A stretch of DNA of 12,301 nt from Candidatus Omnitrophota bacterium (GTDB lineage: Bacteria > Omnitrophota > Gorgyraeia > 2-01-FULL-45-10). Below are positions 1 to 6,180 of this stretch, piece by piece; position 1 is the stretch's first letter, and each line of letters opens with the position of its first letter. Below the pieces are notes generated by a model. It was not told the DNA's origin. It did not search any database and saw only the letters and a list, made by a program, of their open reading frames with translations. The translations under genes and the position numbers were made by a program. Location: assembly GCA_026387165.1 (NCBI GenBank), contig JAPLMG010000082.1, positions 1-12,301 of the forward strand, written 5' to 3'.

Positions 1-584
1 TCTTTGAGCCTATTTTCAGAGGCCTCCTGACGGGCCTGCGTATCGACCAATTGAGCGCTGAGCCGCTTTATCTCGGAGTCTTTAGCCGCGAGCTCTTCCT
101 TCCCGGCTGATGAATCGGCCTTCAGCCTGTCTAATTCATCCAGAAGCCCATCGGCTATCTGCTTCTGTTTCTCGATCTCGGCTTTGTCCCGCTGGGCATC
201 CGACTCCGCGCCCGCATACGCTTTCTCCGTTTCTTTTAATTGAGCGAACCTATTTTCAGAGGCCTCCTGACGGGCCTGCGTATCGACCAATTGAGCGCTG
301 AGCCGCTTTATCTCGGAGTCTTTAGCCGCGCTTTTTTTATCGTCGCTTCCCGATACGGTCTTTAAATTTCTCAGTTCGGCGTGAGCCTTGTCTGCCTCTT
401 TTTTTAGAGCCGCCAATTCCGCCCTGGCAGACTCCGCCGCTTGCGCACTATCATTTGCCGGCACATTATCTATTTTTGCGAGACCGGCGATCCGCCACGC
501 AAGCAGCCCGGTGATTATGCTCATCATGCTCATCCAACCGGCTTTAATCCATATTCCCGTAAAGCTCAGATCGAAAATATTCAT
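1..584 (-). CDS. Membrane-anchored coiled-coil protein (C-terminus beyond window)
   Basis: This frame is open from an ATG at 584 to the left edge, giving at least 194 codons. The start has a GGTGAGG Shine-Dalgarno about 9 nt upstream and lies 48 nt after the stop of the preceding gene, so the two probably form an operon. Residues about 8-36 form one hydrophobic segment (GIWIKAGWMSMMSIITGLLA). The rest is a highly charged Ala/Lys/Glu-rich coiled coil rich in KDSEIKRLSAQL-type heptads. An exact 82-bp repeat is embedded 80 codons apart. The hydrophobic stretch faintly resembles the first transmembrane helix of MotA/TolQ/ExbB proton-channel proteins (xGGxxMxxxxxxSI), which would suit a coiled-coil insert before the remaining helices, but the decisive part lies outside the window. 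Function is not assigned. It could equally be a structural or envelope-spanning coiled-coil protein. Confidence 0.72.
   Translation of the reverse strand, partial: MNIFDLSFTGIWIKAGWMSMMSIITGLLAWRIAGLAKIDNVPANDSAQAAESARAELAALKKEADKAHAELRNLKTVSGSDDKKSAAKDSEIKRLSAQLVDTQARQEASENRFAQLKETEKAYAGAESDAQRDKAEIEKQKQIADGLLDELDRLKADSSAGKEELAAKDSEIKRLSAQLVDTQARQEASENRLK
9..90. repeat. 82-bp exact direct repeat, copy 1
   Basis: This copy is identical base for base to 249-330. The 240-bp spacing is exactly 80 codons, so both copies are read in the same frame of the coiled-coil gene and encode the same segment, AAKDSEIKRLSAQLVDTQAR followed by QEASENR. Silent positions are identical too, which points to recent duplication or gene conversion rather than selection on the protein alone. 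Confidence 0.93.
249..330. repeat. 82-bp exact direct repeat, copy 2
   Basis: This is the partner of 9-90. The flanking bases diverge at once on both sides (position 248 against 8, and 331 against 91), so the repeat has sharp boundaries. More copies may exist beyond the left edge. Confidence 0.93.
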
Positions 585-632
585 TTCTTATTTCCTCACC
601 TATTGTCTTCGCCGCTTTTATCGGGCCTATCG

Positions 633-1151
633 CTACCTATACTTATTTTTCGTCGTTCGCAGACTATTCAGGATCTTTTTTGTCCCCTTCGACTCCTTTT
701 CGTCTATCCCCGCTTCCCCTGCTTCATTAATGCTGCTTTCAAGCTTATCATGCGTGAATAATCCGGAAAGGTCAACGACTTCATCATCAACAGCAGCTTT
801 AAGCTCTTTCAGCTTTGTCTCGCGCGCCGGCCCTTCCACCTCTTTCAAGTCCTTGAGCATATCGAGTATTCTCTGCGATAACCTGTCTCCCAGATGTTCC
901 AGCGAACCCTGAAGCAGCTTCTCTAACTGCGCTTCAAAATACTCCTCCGGCATCGCAGTTTTCGGCTCCTGCTTTATAGCCGGTTTATGCGCCTTCGCCT
1001 CGCGAAGTTTCGCGTTCACCACATCCGCGTCATGACCGAGCTCGTCAAGCCACGCTTCTATGGCCAGAAGCTCTCTGTCCAGCGCTCCCTGAGATTCTTT
1101 GATCTTCCCGCTGCTGGCTTCAACATTATACGCTGTTTCGTCTTTGGCCAT
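633..1151 (-). CDS. Hypothetical charged helical protein (172 aa)
   Basis: The ATG at 1151 follows an AGAGGCG Shine-Dalgarno about 8 nt upstream, and a good promoter lies about 130 bp upstream. The product is rich in Glu, Lys, Leu and Ala and predicted almost entirely helical, with no signal peptide or membrane segment. Residues about 70-120 (EEYFEAQLEKLLQGSLEHLG and onward) could form an amphipathic bundle. The tail is Lys/Arg-rich (SLRTTKNKYR). It is the first gene of an apparent operon with the membrane coiled-coil gene 48 nt downstream, so it may be a cytoplasmic partner of that protein. I do not recognise the family and assign no function. The codon use and moderate GC match the neighbouring coiled-coil gene. 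Confidence 0.72.
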   Translation of the reverse strand: MAKDETAYNVEASSGKIKESQGALDRELLAIEAWLDELGHDADVVNAKLREAKAHKPAIKQEPKTAMPEEYFEAQLEKLLQGSLEHLGDRLSQRILDMLKDLKEVEGPARETKLKELKAAVDDEVVDLSGLFTHDKLESSINEAGEAGIDEKESKGTKKILNSLRTTKNKYR

Positions 1152-1280
1152 ATGCTATCGCCTCTTAATCTTACTCATCGCATTAACCGCGGCCGCCGGC
1201 AGTGTAAACCGCTGCCAACTTGCTATTTTTTAACCGGTTGGCTATGGTGAATCCTGTCACACGAGAAATCTTCCCAAAAT

Positions 1281-1308
1281 ATTCTACCGCTTATGGCGTT
1301 AGTGTCAA
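1281..1308 (-). promoter_or_regulatory. Sigma-70-type promoter for the left-end operon
   Basis: On the minus strand TTGACA (1308-1303) is followed after 16 nt by TAGAAT (1286-1281). The leader to the ATG at 1151 would be about 120 nt. It contains short self-complementary stretches, such as CCAAC against GTTGG near 1220-1245. Confidence 0.55.
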
Positions 1309-1347
1309 GGGTTATTTCGCCTTATGGTGAATAGTGTATAGTGCAAT

Positions 1348-1401
1348 AGGGACGGATTCATTTTTTTGTATTTTTTTGTTTTGAGTGACGCTTAGGGACG
1401 G
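1348..1401. repeat. Paired AGGGACGG motifs of a REP/MITE-like element
   Basis: AGGGACGG occurs at 1348-1355 and again at 1394-1401, separated by a T-rich tract. GGGACGGTTC-like repeats of this kind are familiar around REP-associated tyrosine transposase remnants. No transposase gene remains here. The 354-bp stretch 1152-1505 holds this, the promoter at 1281-1308, the hairpin at 1410-1444 and the repeat at 1458-1494. I see no gene in it. Confidence 0.4.
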
Positions 1402-1409
1402 TCCATCCG

Positions 1410-1444
1410 GAGACTGTTGAAAAACTGCTTTTTTCAACAGTCTC
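1410..1444. terminator. Perfect 15-bp hairpin downstream of the AlbA_2/GHKL gene
   Basis: GAGACTGTTGAAAAA (1410-1424) pairs perfectly with 1430-1444 across a 5-nt loop. It lies 60 nt past the stop of the regulator gene and could end its transcript, though no T-run follows immediately on the minus strand. The sequence also resembles hairpins at insertion-sequence ends, so it may belong to the repeat element around it. Confidence 0.45.
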
Positions 1445-1457
1445 ATTCGGCGCCACC

Positions 1458-1494
1458 CTATAATTTTACGGGTTGGCACTTTCTGAACCATCCC
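1458..1494. repeat. CTATAATTTTA dispersed repeat, copy A
   Basis: This segment matches 6110-6145 at 32 of 36 positions. Its first part recurs at 7142-7160. All three copies lie in spacers next to island genes and in the same orientation. Confidence 0.7.
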
Positions 1495-1505
1495 CATTTT
1501 TCTCA

Positions 1506-3227
1506 CTAATCATATGTTGTATACTTGGTCTTTCTATCTCTCGTCGACTTAGTGGTTGAGCTTATCTTCTTTTCTTTCATTAGCCTTCGCAGCCAGTATA
1601 AGATTGCTTGAGCGCTTACGTTCAATGAGGATTGAATCTGCCGGCGCGTAACAGGCTGATATTGACGGAGATAGGCAAGTATGTCCTCACGTCTGTCTTT
1701 CCGTTTTGTTTTATGCAACACGGGCCTTTCTTCCCGCCCTAATATTGTGTAGTAGGTCCAACGACGCGTGCCATGTTGCAATACGATTTTGTTTCTTGAC
1801 AATTCATTCAATTCACGAGATGCAATCCGTGAATCACAGTCATTCATCCGACAATATGTGGAATTTGTAAGCCTCTCTTTATGTCTCAGATATGCAAGGG
1901 CAAAACGCTGTCGGTCTGAAAGATCGAGATTTTTATACTGCTCAAGCCATGCAAGAGTCTGTTTATCAAAGATAGCCTGATTTGAACATATCACTTTGAA
2001 CTGGGTTCGCATATCGCAGAACTCCGGGGGTTCCATTCCGGCACGGATCAATGCAGCAACCATAGCAGGAATACCTGTCCCTCTATTCTCGCAAAGCACC
2101 CTTTCTTCTCCGGGAACGGGAGCATCTTCCAGTAATTTCATTAAGTGAGAATTACGGGTTGCTTGAAGGCCGTGCTCGCCAAGCCGTTCTTCTGTAACCG
2201 GTCCGAAAAGGCCGCCTGGATTTGCGATTTCAACCTTATCTGGAAATATCTTTATCTGCACGGCCGAGCCTCGCGCCAGAGGAGCATAGTCTCTGTGGCC
2301 TATGGCATTTACGAGAGCCTCTCTCAAGAAGATTTCGGGATACTCGAGTATATCTTCCCGGAAGAGGCCTTTTACAAAGGTCCTCTTCTGTAAATTTCTC
2401 TTTATTACTTGAATTACTTCCGGAACCATGCGAACGAGCGGCCCCTCAACTTTTACATTATCAAGCAATCGCTCACCCCGATCCCCCTCCTGCTTTCCTC
2501 CGGTTGAAGGATACACCAAAACATGCGCTACCAGGCCGGGAAAGAATTTTTGAGGATAGTCCGCAAGACATAAAGCTCCCCCAAGCGTCAGACACGGCCG
2601 GCCATCGACATCAGCAATGACGCGGTAGGTGCGCAATATTTTATCATCAGCCCATTGAGCAACTTTAGGGTGCTTCTCTTTTATCCGACGCAGAAAAGAA
2701 GCAACGAGATTATTATCTAAATCCTCCGGCACGCTTTCCGGCACAGGCTCAATATCATAGAGCGGCTGGCCTTGCCCATCGAGAAAACCCTGGACTTCAT
2801 ACTGTGTAAGCTTTCTATCTCCATCGGCCACACGAATAAAGGAGCCGGACATAATTCCGGAACCTTTATAATAACAGGGCTTATCTTTATATGACACTTC
2901 CGGAATTTCTGCTGTCACAAAGAGCTTTCCCTCATACTTGTGTATTTCGATCAAAGGGCGAAGAGGAGGAATCATTTGATCGCATAATGAAGCTAAATCG
3001 CTTTGATGTTTTGTGGGATTTTTTATACCCGTCAGACCTATGCCATCCGGCGTTTCGCTGATGCCAAGAATAATAACACCGCCACCCGGCGTATTGGCAA
3101 AGGCCGAAATAGTTTCCCATATTCTGCGCGGGAAACCTTCGCGGCATGCCTTTACTTCAACATGTGTCGTATCCGAACCGGAATCGGTAAGTGACTGGAT
3201 AATTTCTTTAAGCTCGGTGAGTGTCAT
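1506..3227 (-). CDS. AlbA_2 (Schlafen-type) plus GHKL-ATPase transcriptional regulator-like protein
   Basis: This 573-aa protein has the layout of the family often annotated as putative transcriptional regulator or ATP-binding protein (COG2865-like). The N-terminal AlbA_2 domain, about residues 5-150, has E24/K26, the core AFANTPGGGVIILGISE (42-58) and the end SFIRVADGDRKLT. A central region leads to a GHKL-like ATPase segment with the N-box REALVNAIGHRDY (302-314), IANPGGL (335-340) and ENRGTGIPAM (380-389). The C-terminus (about 430-573) looks like two winged-helix units, the second near 510-560. The ATG at 3227 has an AAGGAG site 9 nt upstream. The gene stands alone behind a consensus promoter overlapped by palindromes, which suggests autoregulation. 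The family occurs in accessory islands and near defence genes, but the target here is unknown. Confidence 0.88.
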   Translation of the reverse strand: MTLTELKEIIQSLTDSGSDTTHVEVKACREGFPRRIWETISAFANTPGGGVIILGISETPDGIGLTGIKNPTKHQSDLASLCDQMIPPLRPLIEIHKYEGKLFVTAEIPEVSYKDKPCYYKGSGIMSGSFIRVADGDRKLTQYEVQGFLDGQGQPLYDIEPVPESVPEDLDNNLVASFLRRIKEKHPKVAQWADDKILRTYRVIADVDGRPCLTLGGALCLADYPQKFFPGLVAHVLVYPSTGGKQEGDRGERLLDNVKVEGPLVRMVPEVIQVIKRNLQKRTFVKGLFREDILEYPEIFLREALVNAIGHRDYAPLARGSAVQIKIFPDKVEIANPGGLFGPVTEERLGEHGLQATRNSHLMKLLEDAPVPGEERVLCENRGTGIPAMVAALIRAGMEPPEFCDMRTQFKVICSNQAIFDKQTLAWLEQYKNLDLSDRQRFALAYLRHKERLTNSTYCRMNDCDSRIASRELNELSRNKIVLQHGTRRWTYYTILGREERPVLHKTKRKDRREDILAYLRQYQPVTRRQIQSSLNVSAQAILYWLRRLMKEKKISSTTKSTRDRKTKYTTYD

Positions 3228-3260
3228 GAAATAAATTTACTCCTTCTTTGATGATACTAA

Positions 3261-3308
3261 TCAACATGTTAACAGCGAGATATTAACATGTTAATTAACA
3301 TGTGTCAA
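3261..3308 (-). promoter_or_regulatory. Consensus promoter with three ACATGT operators
   Basis: On the minus strand TTGACA (3308-3303), a 17-nt spacer and TAATAT (3285-3280) form a near-ideal promoter. Three copies of a 12-bp palindrome of the form TTAACATGTTAA lie at 3295-3306 (imperfect), 3283-3294 (perfect) and 3261-3272 (one mismatch). They cover the -35/spacer, the spacer/-10 and the start region. This is a classic layout for repression, most simply by the downstream AlbA_2/GHKL protein. Confidence 0.75.
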
Positions 3309-3314
3309 GATAAT

Positions 3315-3575
3315 TCATATGTGGATCCCAGTGCCCCTAGAATATCTCGGTCCTATATAAATTTCTTGAGCCCAATGATGGTCTGATATTTTAATTTTGA
3401 TAGACCTGCTTCTATTCCGCTTGATTCGCTTGATCCAGGCCTTGGGAATCCACGCTTTCCGGCCGGCGAATATTATTAAAATGGCCCTTGGGGTTTCGCT
3501 GACCCAAAAAACGTCCATTCATAGATGTTTCTTGGGTTCCAGTATGAATTTTATCAGGCGCCGCATCCTAATCAT
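3315..3575 (-). pseudogene. KAWIPKAWI small protein, left copy, interrupted by TGA
   Basis: Aligned without gaps to the intact copy at 9797-10018, this copy reads from an ATG at 3575 through a conserved start, MIRMRRLIKFILEP, then meets TGA at 3521-3519 where the intact copy has TGG. The frame reopens at an ATG at 3518 and continues as MDVFWVSETPRAILIIFAGR followed by KAWIPKAWIKRIKRNR. About 33 of 46 core residues match the right copy. After the shared Trp-Ala near the end the two tails diverge, and this one runs on about 15 residues longer. Its end is 6 bp from the -35 of the regulator promoter. It is probably a decaying copy. A shorter product starting at 3518, or readthrough of TGA, remains possible. 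Confidence 0.6.
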
Positions 3576-3679
3576 AGGCGTGCCACCACACTTTCACCAC
3601 ACTCGAGGCATTTTTAGTGAGTCTGGCTCCTGACGATAACTGATGATGTCTGATTAATGCTGGGATTGGTTGTCGTCGG
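3371..3679 (-). repeat. 309-bp cassette, left copy
   Basis: This aligns without gaps to 9814-10122 at a constant offset of 6443 bp. It includes the small KAWIPKAWI frame and about 100 bp upstream of it. The best-conserved part is non-coding: 3582-3626 is identical for 45 bp to 10025-10069. The two copies are direct repeats that bound the AT-rich island. Confidence 0.88.
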
Positions 3680-3778
3680 ATAACATAGAGGAATTGGCAA
3701 AAAAAGAGCGTTCCCGATTGAATCCAGGAGCGCTCTGATAAGTCATGGCGGAGAGTCCTCGAATTCGTTCGAACCGCC

Positions 3779-3811
<33 letters not shown>

Positions 3812-3831
3812 AACTTGTCGTCAATGGCTCG

Positions 3832-3920
3832 GCCCGGCCGCAGGCCGCCCCTGACCGAGGACTTTACGTCCGAGGAAATGCCGAGGCCTCCGGACGAGGC
3901 CACCCGGCCTGCGGCCGGGC
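3832..3920. repeat. 16-bp GC-rich inverted repeat with inner hairpins
   Basis: GCCCGGCCGCAGGCCG (3832-3847) is the exact reverse complement of 3905-3920. Between them lie smaller stems such as GGAC-TTTAC-GTCC, so the whole 89 bp can fold as a branched structure. Its function is unknown. It could be a miniature element. Confidence 0.7.
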
Positions 3921-4047
3921 GTGTCCTCGCCATACAATCTGCTACACAAATGTCTATAAGGTACTACAGGCTCGTCCACATCCGCCTCCGCCATGCTAAA
4001 AACCTCGTGGACGGCGTATGCCGAGCCCACAATACGAAAGACTCGAT

Positions 4048-4089
4048 GCCAAAAGGCAATTTTGGGCGCGGGCAAAATTGCCTTTTGGC
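4048..4089. terminator. 16-bp hairpin 58 nt past the dual-OB gene
   Basis: GCCAAAAGGCAATTTT (4048-4063) pairs perfectly with 4074-4089 around a GC-rich 10-nt loop. Its place after the last gene of the DUF488/dual-OB operon suits a transcript end or 3' stabiliser. No clean T-run follows on the minus strand, so intrinsic termination is uncertain. Confidence 0.45.
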
Positions 4090-4146
4090 CAATGACTCGA
4101 AAAAGATCAAAAATACCTCGATGGGTAGATTTTGGTTAAAAAATAT

Positions 4147-4794
4147 TTATTTTGCAGTAGAGATAACCGAAGCTACTAATTTATAACAATAACCATCTTG
4201 ATATGGTGCTGCTAAACTAATGCATAAATAAATATCTTTGGGTTCCAATTTATAAGAGCCTTCCTTCTTCCCGCTATATTCTTCCAAAAAAATTGGATCT
4301 GTAACTCCTAAATCATATTCTAACTCACTATACATAAATTTAGCTCGTAGCTTCTTTTTGTTTCCATAATCTATACGGCACAGTTCTATCGTTTTAGGTT
4401 TTAACAACAATAAAGAAGATTCGAGTTTATTTTTTTCAAAGAATTTAACCGATATCCTGTCGCTTCTATCTTGATTGATGAAAATTTCTTTTGGCTTATC
4501 GCATAAACTATCGAGTTTATTTTCTGGCCATTTATCAAGAAATTCCCACTTTTCTTCGCTTATAAGTATATTTTCAGGTTGATATGCAGTGGGCTGTAAC
4601 TTTTTATAGTGAACCCTCATTATGTCTAACAACTCAGGCAACTTCCCGTTAGGATATTTAATTAATTCATTAGTCAGCTTTCCTTCCGCGCTTACGGGCC
4701 TAACCCATTCTTTTGTATCTACAGTCTTTCCAGCGACACACTTGCCTCCTATTTTCTTAGAACTAGCTAAGCAAATAATTTCTTTAAAGGGCAT
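4147..4794 (-). CDS. Dual-OB (DuOB)-type domain protein
   Basis: This 215-aa protein begins with a motif typical of proteins annotated as dual OB domain-containing: ICLASSKKIGGKCVAGK (7-23), then EWVRPVS (29-35). C19 and W30 are the conserved-looking positions. The rest is beta-rich with a charged middle (about 75-120) and ends in a second sheet-like part (DIYLCISLAAPYQDGYCYKL). It has no signal or membrane segment, so it should be cytosolic. Dual-OB proteins are predicted to bind nucleic acid, but I know of no tested activity. The ATG at 4794 has AAGGAG 7 nt upstream, and this site begins just after the TGA of the preceding DUF488 gene, 13 nt away, so translation is probably coupled. It is the last gene of a three-gene operon with two DUF488 proteins. 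Confidence 0.75.
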   Translation of the reverse strand: MPFKEIICLASSKKIGGKCVAGKTVDTKEWVRPVSAEGKLTNELIKYPNGKLPELLDIMRVHYKKLQPTAYQPENILISEEKWEFLDKWPENKLDSLCDKPKEIFINQDRSDRISVKFFEKNKLESSLLLLKPKTIELCRIDYGNKKKLRAKFMYSELEYDLGVTDPIFLEEYSGKKEGSYKLEPKDIYLCISLAAPYQDGYCYKLVASVISTAK

Positions 4795-4807
4795 GTTTTA
4801 CTCCTTT

Positions 4808-5242
4808 TCACAAATGAATTATTTTGATATCTTTATTGGACCTAGCAATGTATTCTGCCGCTAAACGGCGATGACATTGTTTTGCTATTGGTTCACTACA
4901 TAATAGACATGCATTATCAAAAATAGAAACATTCTTGTGCTTCAAAACGTCTCTTTGCGCCAATAAGCTGCAATACTGCTTCTCGTACTCATCCCATCCT
5001 ATTTGCTTCTTTCTATACCCACCCAGCAATTCGTCTGTAGGAGCAAATTCGGACATATAGATGTAATCAATTTGCCCAATTTTCTTCAAAAAATACTGTA
5101 GATCCTCGCTTTTTGCAAACCCCGCCAATTGAGACTTATTATTGAGCCTTACATCTATCAGTCGCTTAACATTATTACTAATCAGAATATCAAAGAATTC
5201 GTTTGCTGATTTCTTTGTAAAGCCAATTGTATATAATTTCAC
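4808..5242 (-). CDS. DUF488 family protein, short subtype (operon gene 2)
   Basis: This 144-aa protein has the DUF488 pattern: YTIGFT near the start (4-9), the LIDVRLNN strand (29-35) with D30 and R32, SQLAGF (38-43), and the Cys/His cluster C112-x2-C115-x7-C123-H124-R125. It is the compact form of the family, lacking the longer central region of its upstream neighbour. The start is GTG at 5242, preceded by AAGGAG about 7 nt upstream. That site overlaps the TAA of the upstream gene, which ends 10 nt before the start. Coupled translation with both neighbours is likely. DUF488 has no settled biochemical role. The conserved Asp/Arg and Cys/His set suggests a catalytic or metal/nucleic-acid site, but this is inference. 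Confidence 0.88.
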   Translation of the reverse strand: MKLYTIGFTKKSANEFFDILISNNVKRLIDVRLNNKSQLAGFAKSEDLQYFLKKIGQIDYIYMSEFAPTDELLGGYRKKQIGWDEYEKQYCSLLAQRDVLKHKNVSIFDNACLLCSEPIAKQCHRRLAAEYIARSNKDIKIIHL

Positions 5243-5252
5243 TCTGCGCTCC

Positions 5253-5906
5253 TTATGAAATGCTAGCTACATCTGCTTTGATATACCCTATATCATGGTT
5301 TCTTTTCTCATATCCTTCCTCAACAGCTTCTTCTCTTGTCTTACCCATCTCAAAAAGTGTAGCTTTGCCATATTCAATTTTGTATTTTAACAACATTCTT
5401 TCTTCCAGCACTTGATTTGTTATAACATCTCCATTTTCTAAAATATGTTTTACCGTAACGCCTTTTTTTTCCAGCGCGTATGAGATTAAAACAAACCTAT
5501 GGCAATCAAAAGGATCTTTCTCTGAGCACATAAGACAAATATTGAACCCCTTACTAACTCCATTCACTATTTTATCTATCCCATGCTTAAAACCATCGCT
5601 GTCCCGCACTTTCTTAAAATCAACCATCTCTTTGTCATCAAAATATAAATTCGGATTACTGTGCCTAGCACCTAGTAAGTTTCCCATATGAACATAAGAA
5701 ATATGACTTTTCCCTAAATCCGTTTTTAAGTTTTCTTTATTATATTGTGGGTTGTGCTGGCTATAAGGAATACTACGAACGTCAACCAGCCACTCTACGC
5801 CATTTAACTGCAAAAGATTGATAAAGCTATCTATTTCGTGGGTAGAATGCCCTATTGTAAAACAACTCAATTTATTGGTGGTATTTTCCATGTTTTTTAC
5901 ACTCAT
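5253..5906 (-). CDS. DUF488 family protein, long subtype (operon gene 1)
   Basis: Numbered from the ATG at 5906 this is 217 aa. It has TIGHST (17-22), LVDVRSIPYS (40-49) with D42 and R44, the NPQYN segment (52-56), then ICLMCSEKDPFDCHR with C124, C127, C135 and H136. All family landmarks are present, and a charged helical tail of about 60 residues follows. The frame is open back to an ATG at 5963, but the promoter -10 ends at 5968. That would put the transcript start on that codon, so 5906 (AGGTG 13 nt upstream) or the ATG at 5891 is more likely. Both keep TIGHST near the N-terminus, as is usual. It leads the DUF488-DUF488-dual-OB operon and differs clearly in sequence from the second DUF488, so the pair is not a recent duplication. 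Confidence 0.87.
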   Translation of the reverse strand: MSVKNMENTTNKLSCFTIGHSTHEIDSFINLLQLNGVEWLVDVRSIPYSQHNPQYNKENLKTDLGKSHISYVHMGNLLGARHSNPNLYFDDKEMVDFKKVRDSDGFKHGIDKIVNGVSKGFNICLMCSEKDPFDCHRFVLISYALEKKGVTVKHILENGDVITNQVLEERMLLKYKIEYGKATLFEMGKTREEAVEEGYEKRNHDIGYIKADVASIS

Positions 5907-5967
5907 TATTACAAATGTGCACCTAATGTCTAATTCTGCAATACACAATGAGCCAATACTCATTAAT

Positions 5968-5996
5968 ATTATACGATATTCCTATGCCTTTATCAA
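5968..5996 (-). promoter_or_regulatory. Promoter of the DUF488/dual-OB operon
   Basis: On the minus strand TTGATA (5996-5991), a 17-nt spacer and a perfect TATAAT (5973-5968) are seen. Transcription would begin near 5961, leaving a leader of about 55 nt to the ATG at 5906. This shows that the operon is independent of the 294-aa gene upstream. Confidence 0.72.
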
Positions 5997-6072
5997 ATCT
6001 CTATTTTTTCCTGTATTTTTTCCTGTGCCTCCCCTTAGCCCCTTGCGAATTGAGAATTGGTGTACATCGAAC

Positions 6073-6145
6073 CGTCTCGTTTTTCAGAGACGACCCATTT
6101 GGTACTACTCTATAATTTTATGGGCTGACACTTTCTGGACCATCC
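6073..6145. repeat. Hairpin plus CTATAATTTTA dispersed repeat, copy B
   Basis: CGTCTC (6073-6078) pairs with GAGACG (6087-6092). After 17 nt comes a 36-bp stretch (6110-6145) matching 1459-1494 at 32 of 36 positions. Copy A has the same order, a GTCTC/GAGAC-ended hairpin and then the conserved stretch, so both look like remnants of one miniature element. The 217-bp spacer 5964-6180 shows nothing else except the promoter. Confidence 0.6.
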
Positions 6146-6180
6146 TCAAAATTCCCAGGCCCCTTATCGTTGTATTCGTT

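Noticed and set aside
388..912. 174-codon plus-strand frame
   Set aside because: It lies opposite the two minus-strand genes of the left operon, which have good start sites. The translation is low-complexity Ser/Ala/Phe, typical of an antisense shadow.
1312..1506. 64-codon minus-strand frame right after the AlbA_2/GHKL gene
   Set aside because: It is made of the AGGGACGG motifs, the perfect hairpin and the CTATAATTTTA repeat, has no ribosome-binding site, and touches the stop of the upstream gene only by chance.
3631..3652. CTGATGATGTCTGA, resembling box C and box D of small nucleolar RNAs
   Set aside because: C/D RNAs are not a bacterial feature. The motif is short, lacks the spacing of a real guide RNA, and is present only because it lies in the repeated cassette.
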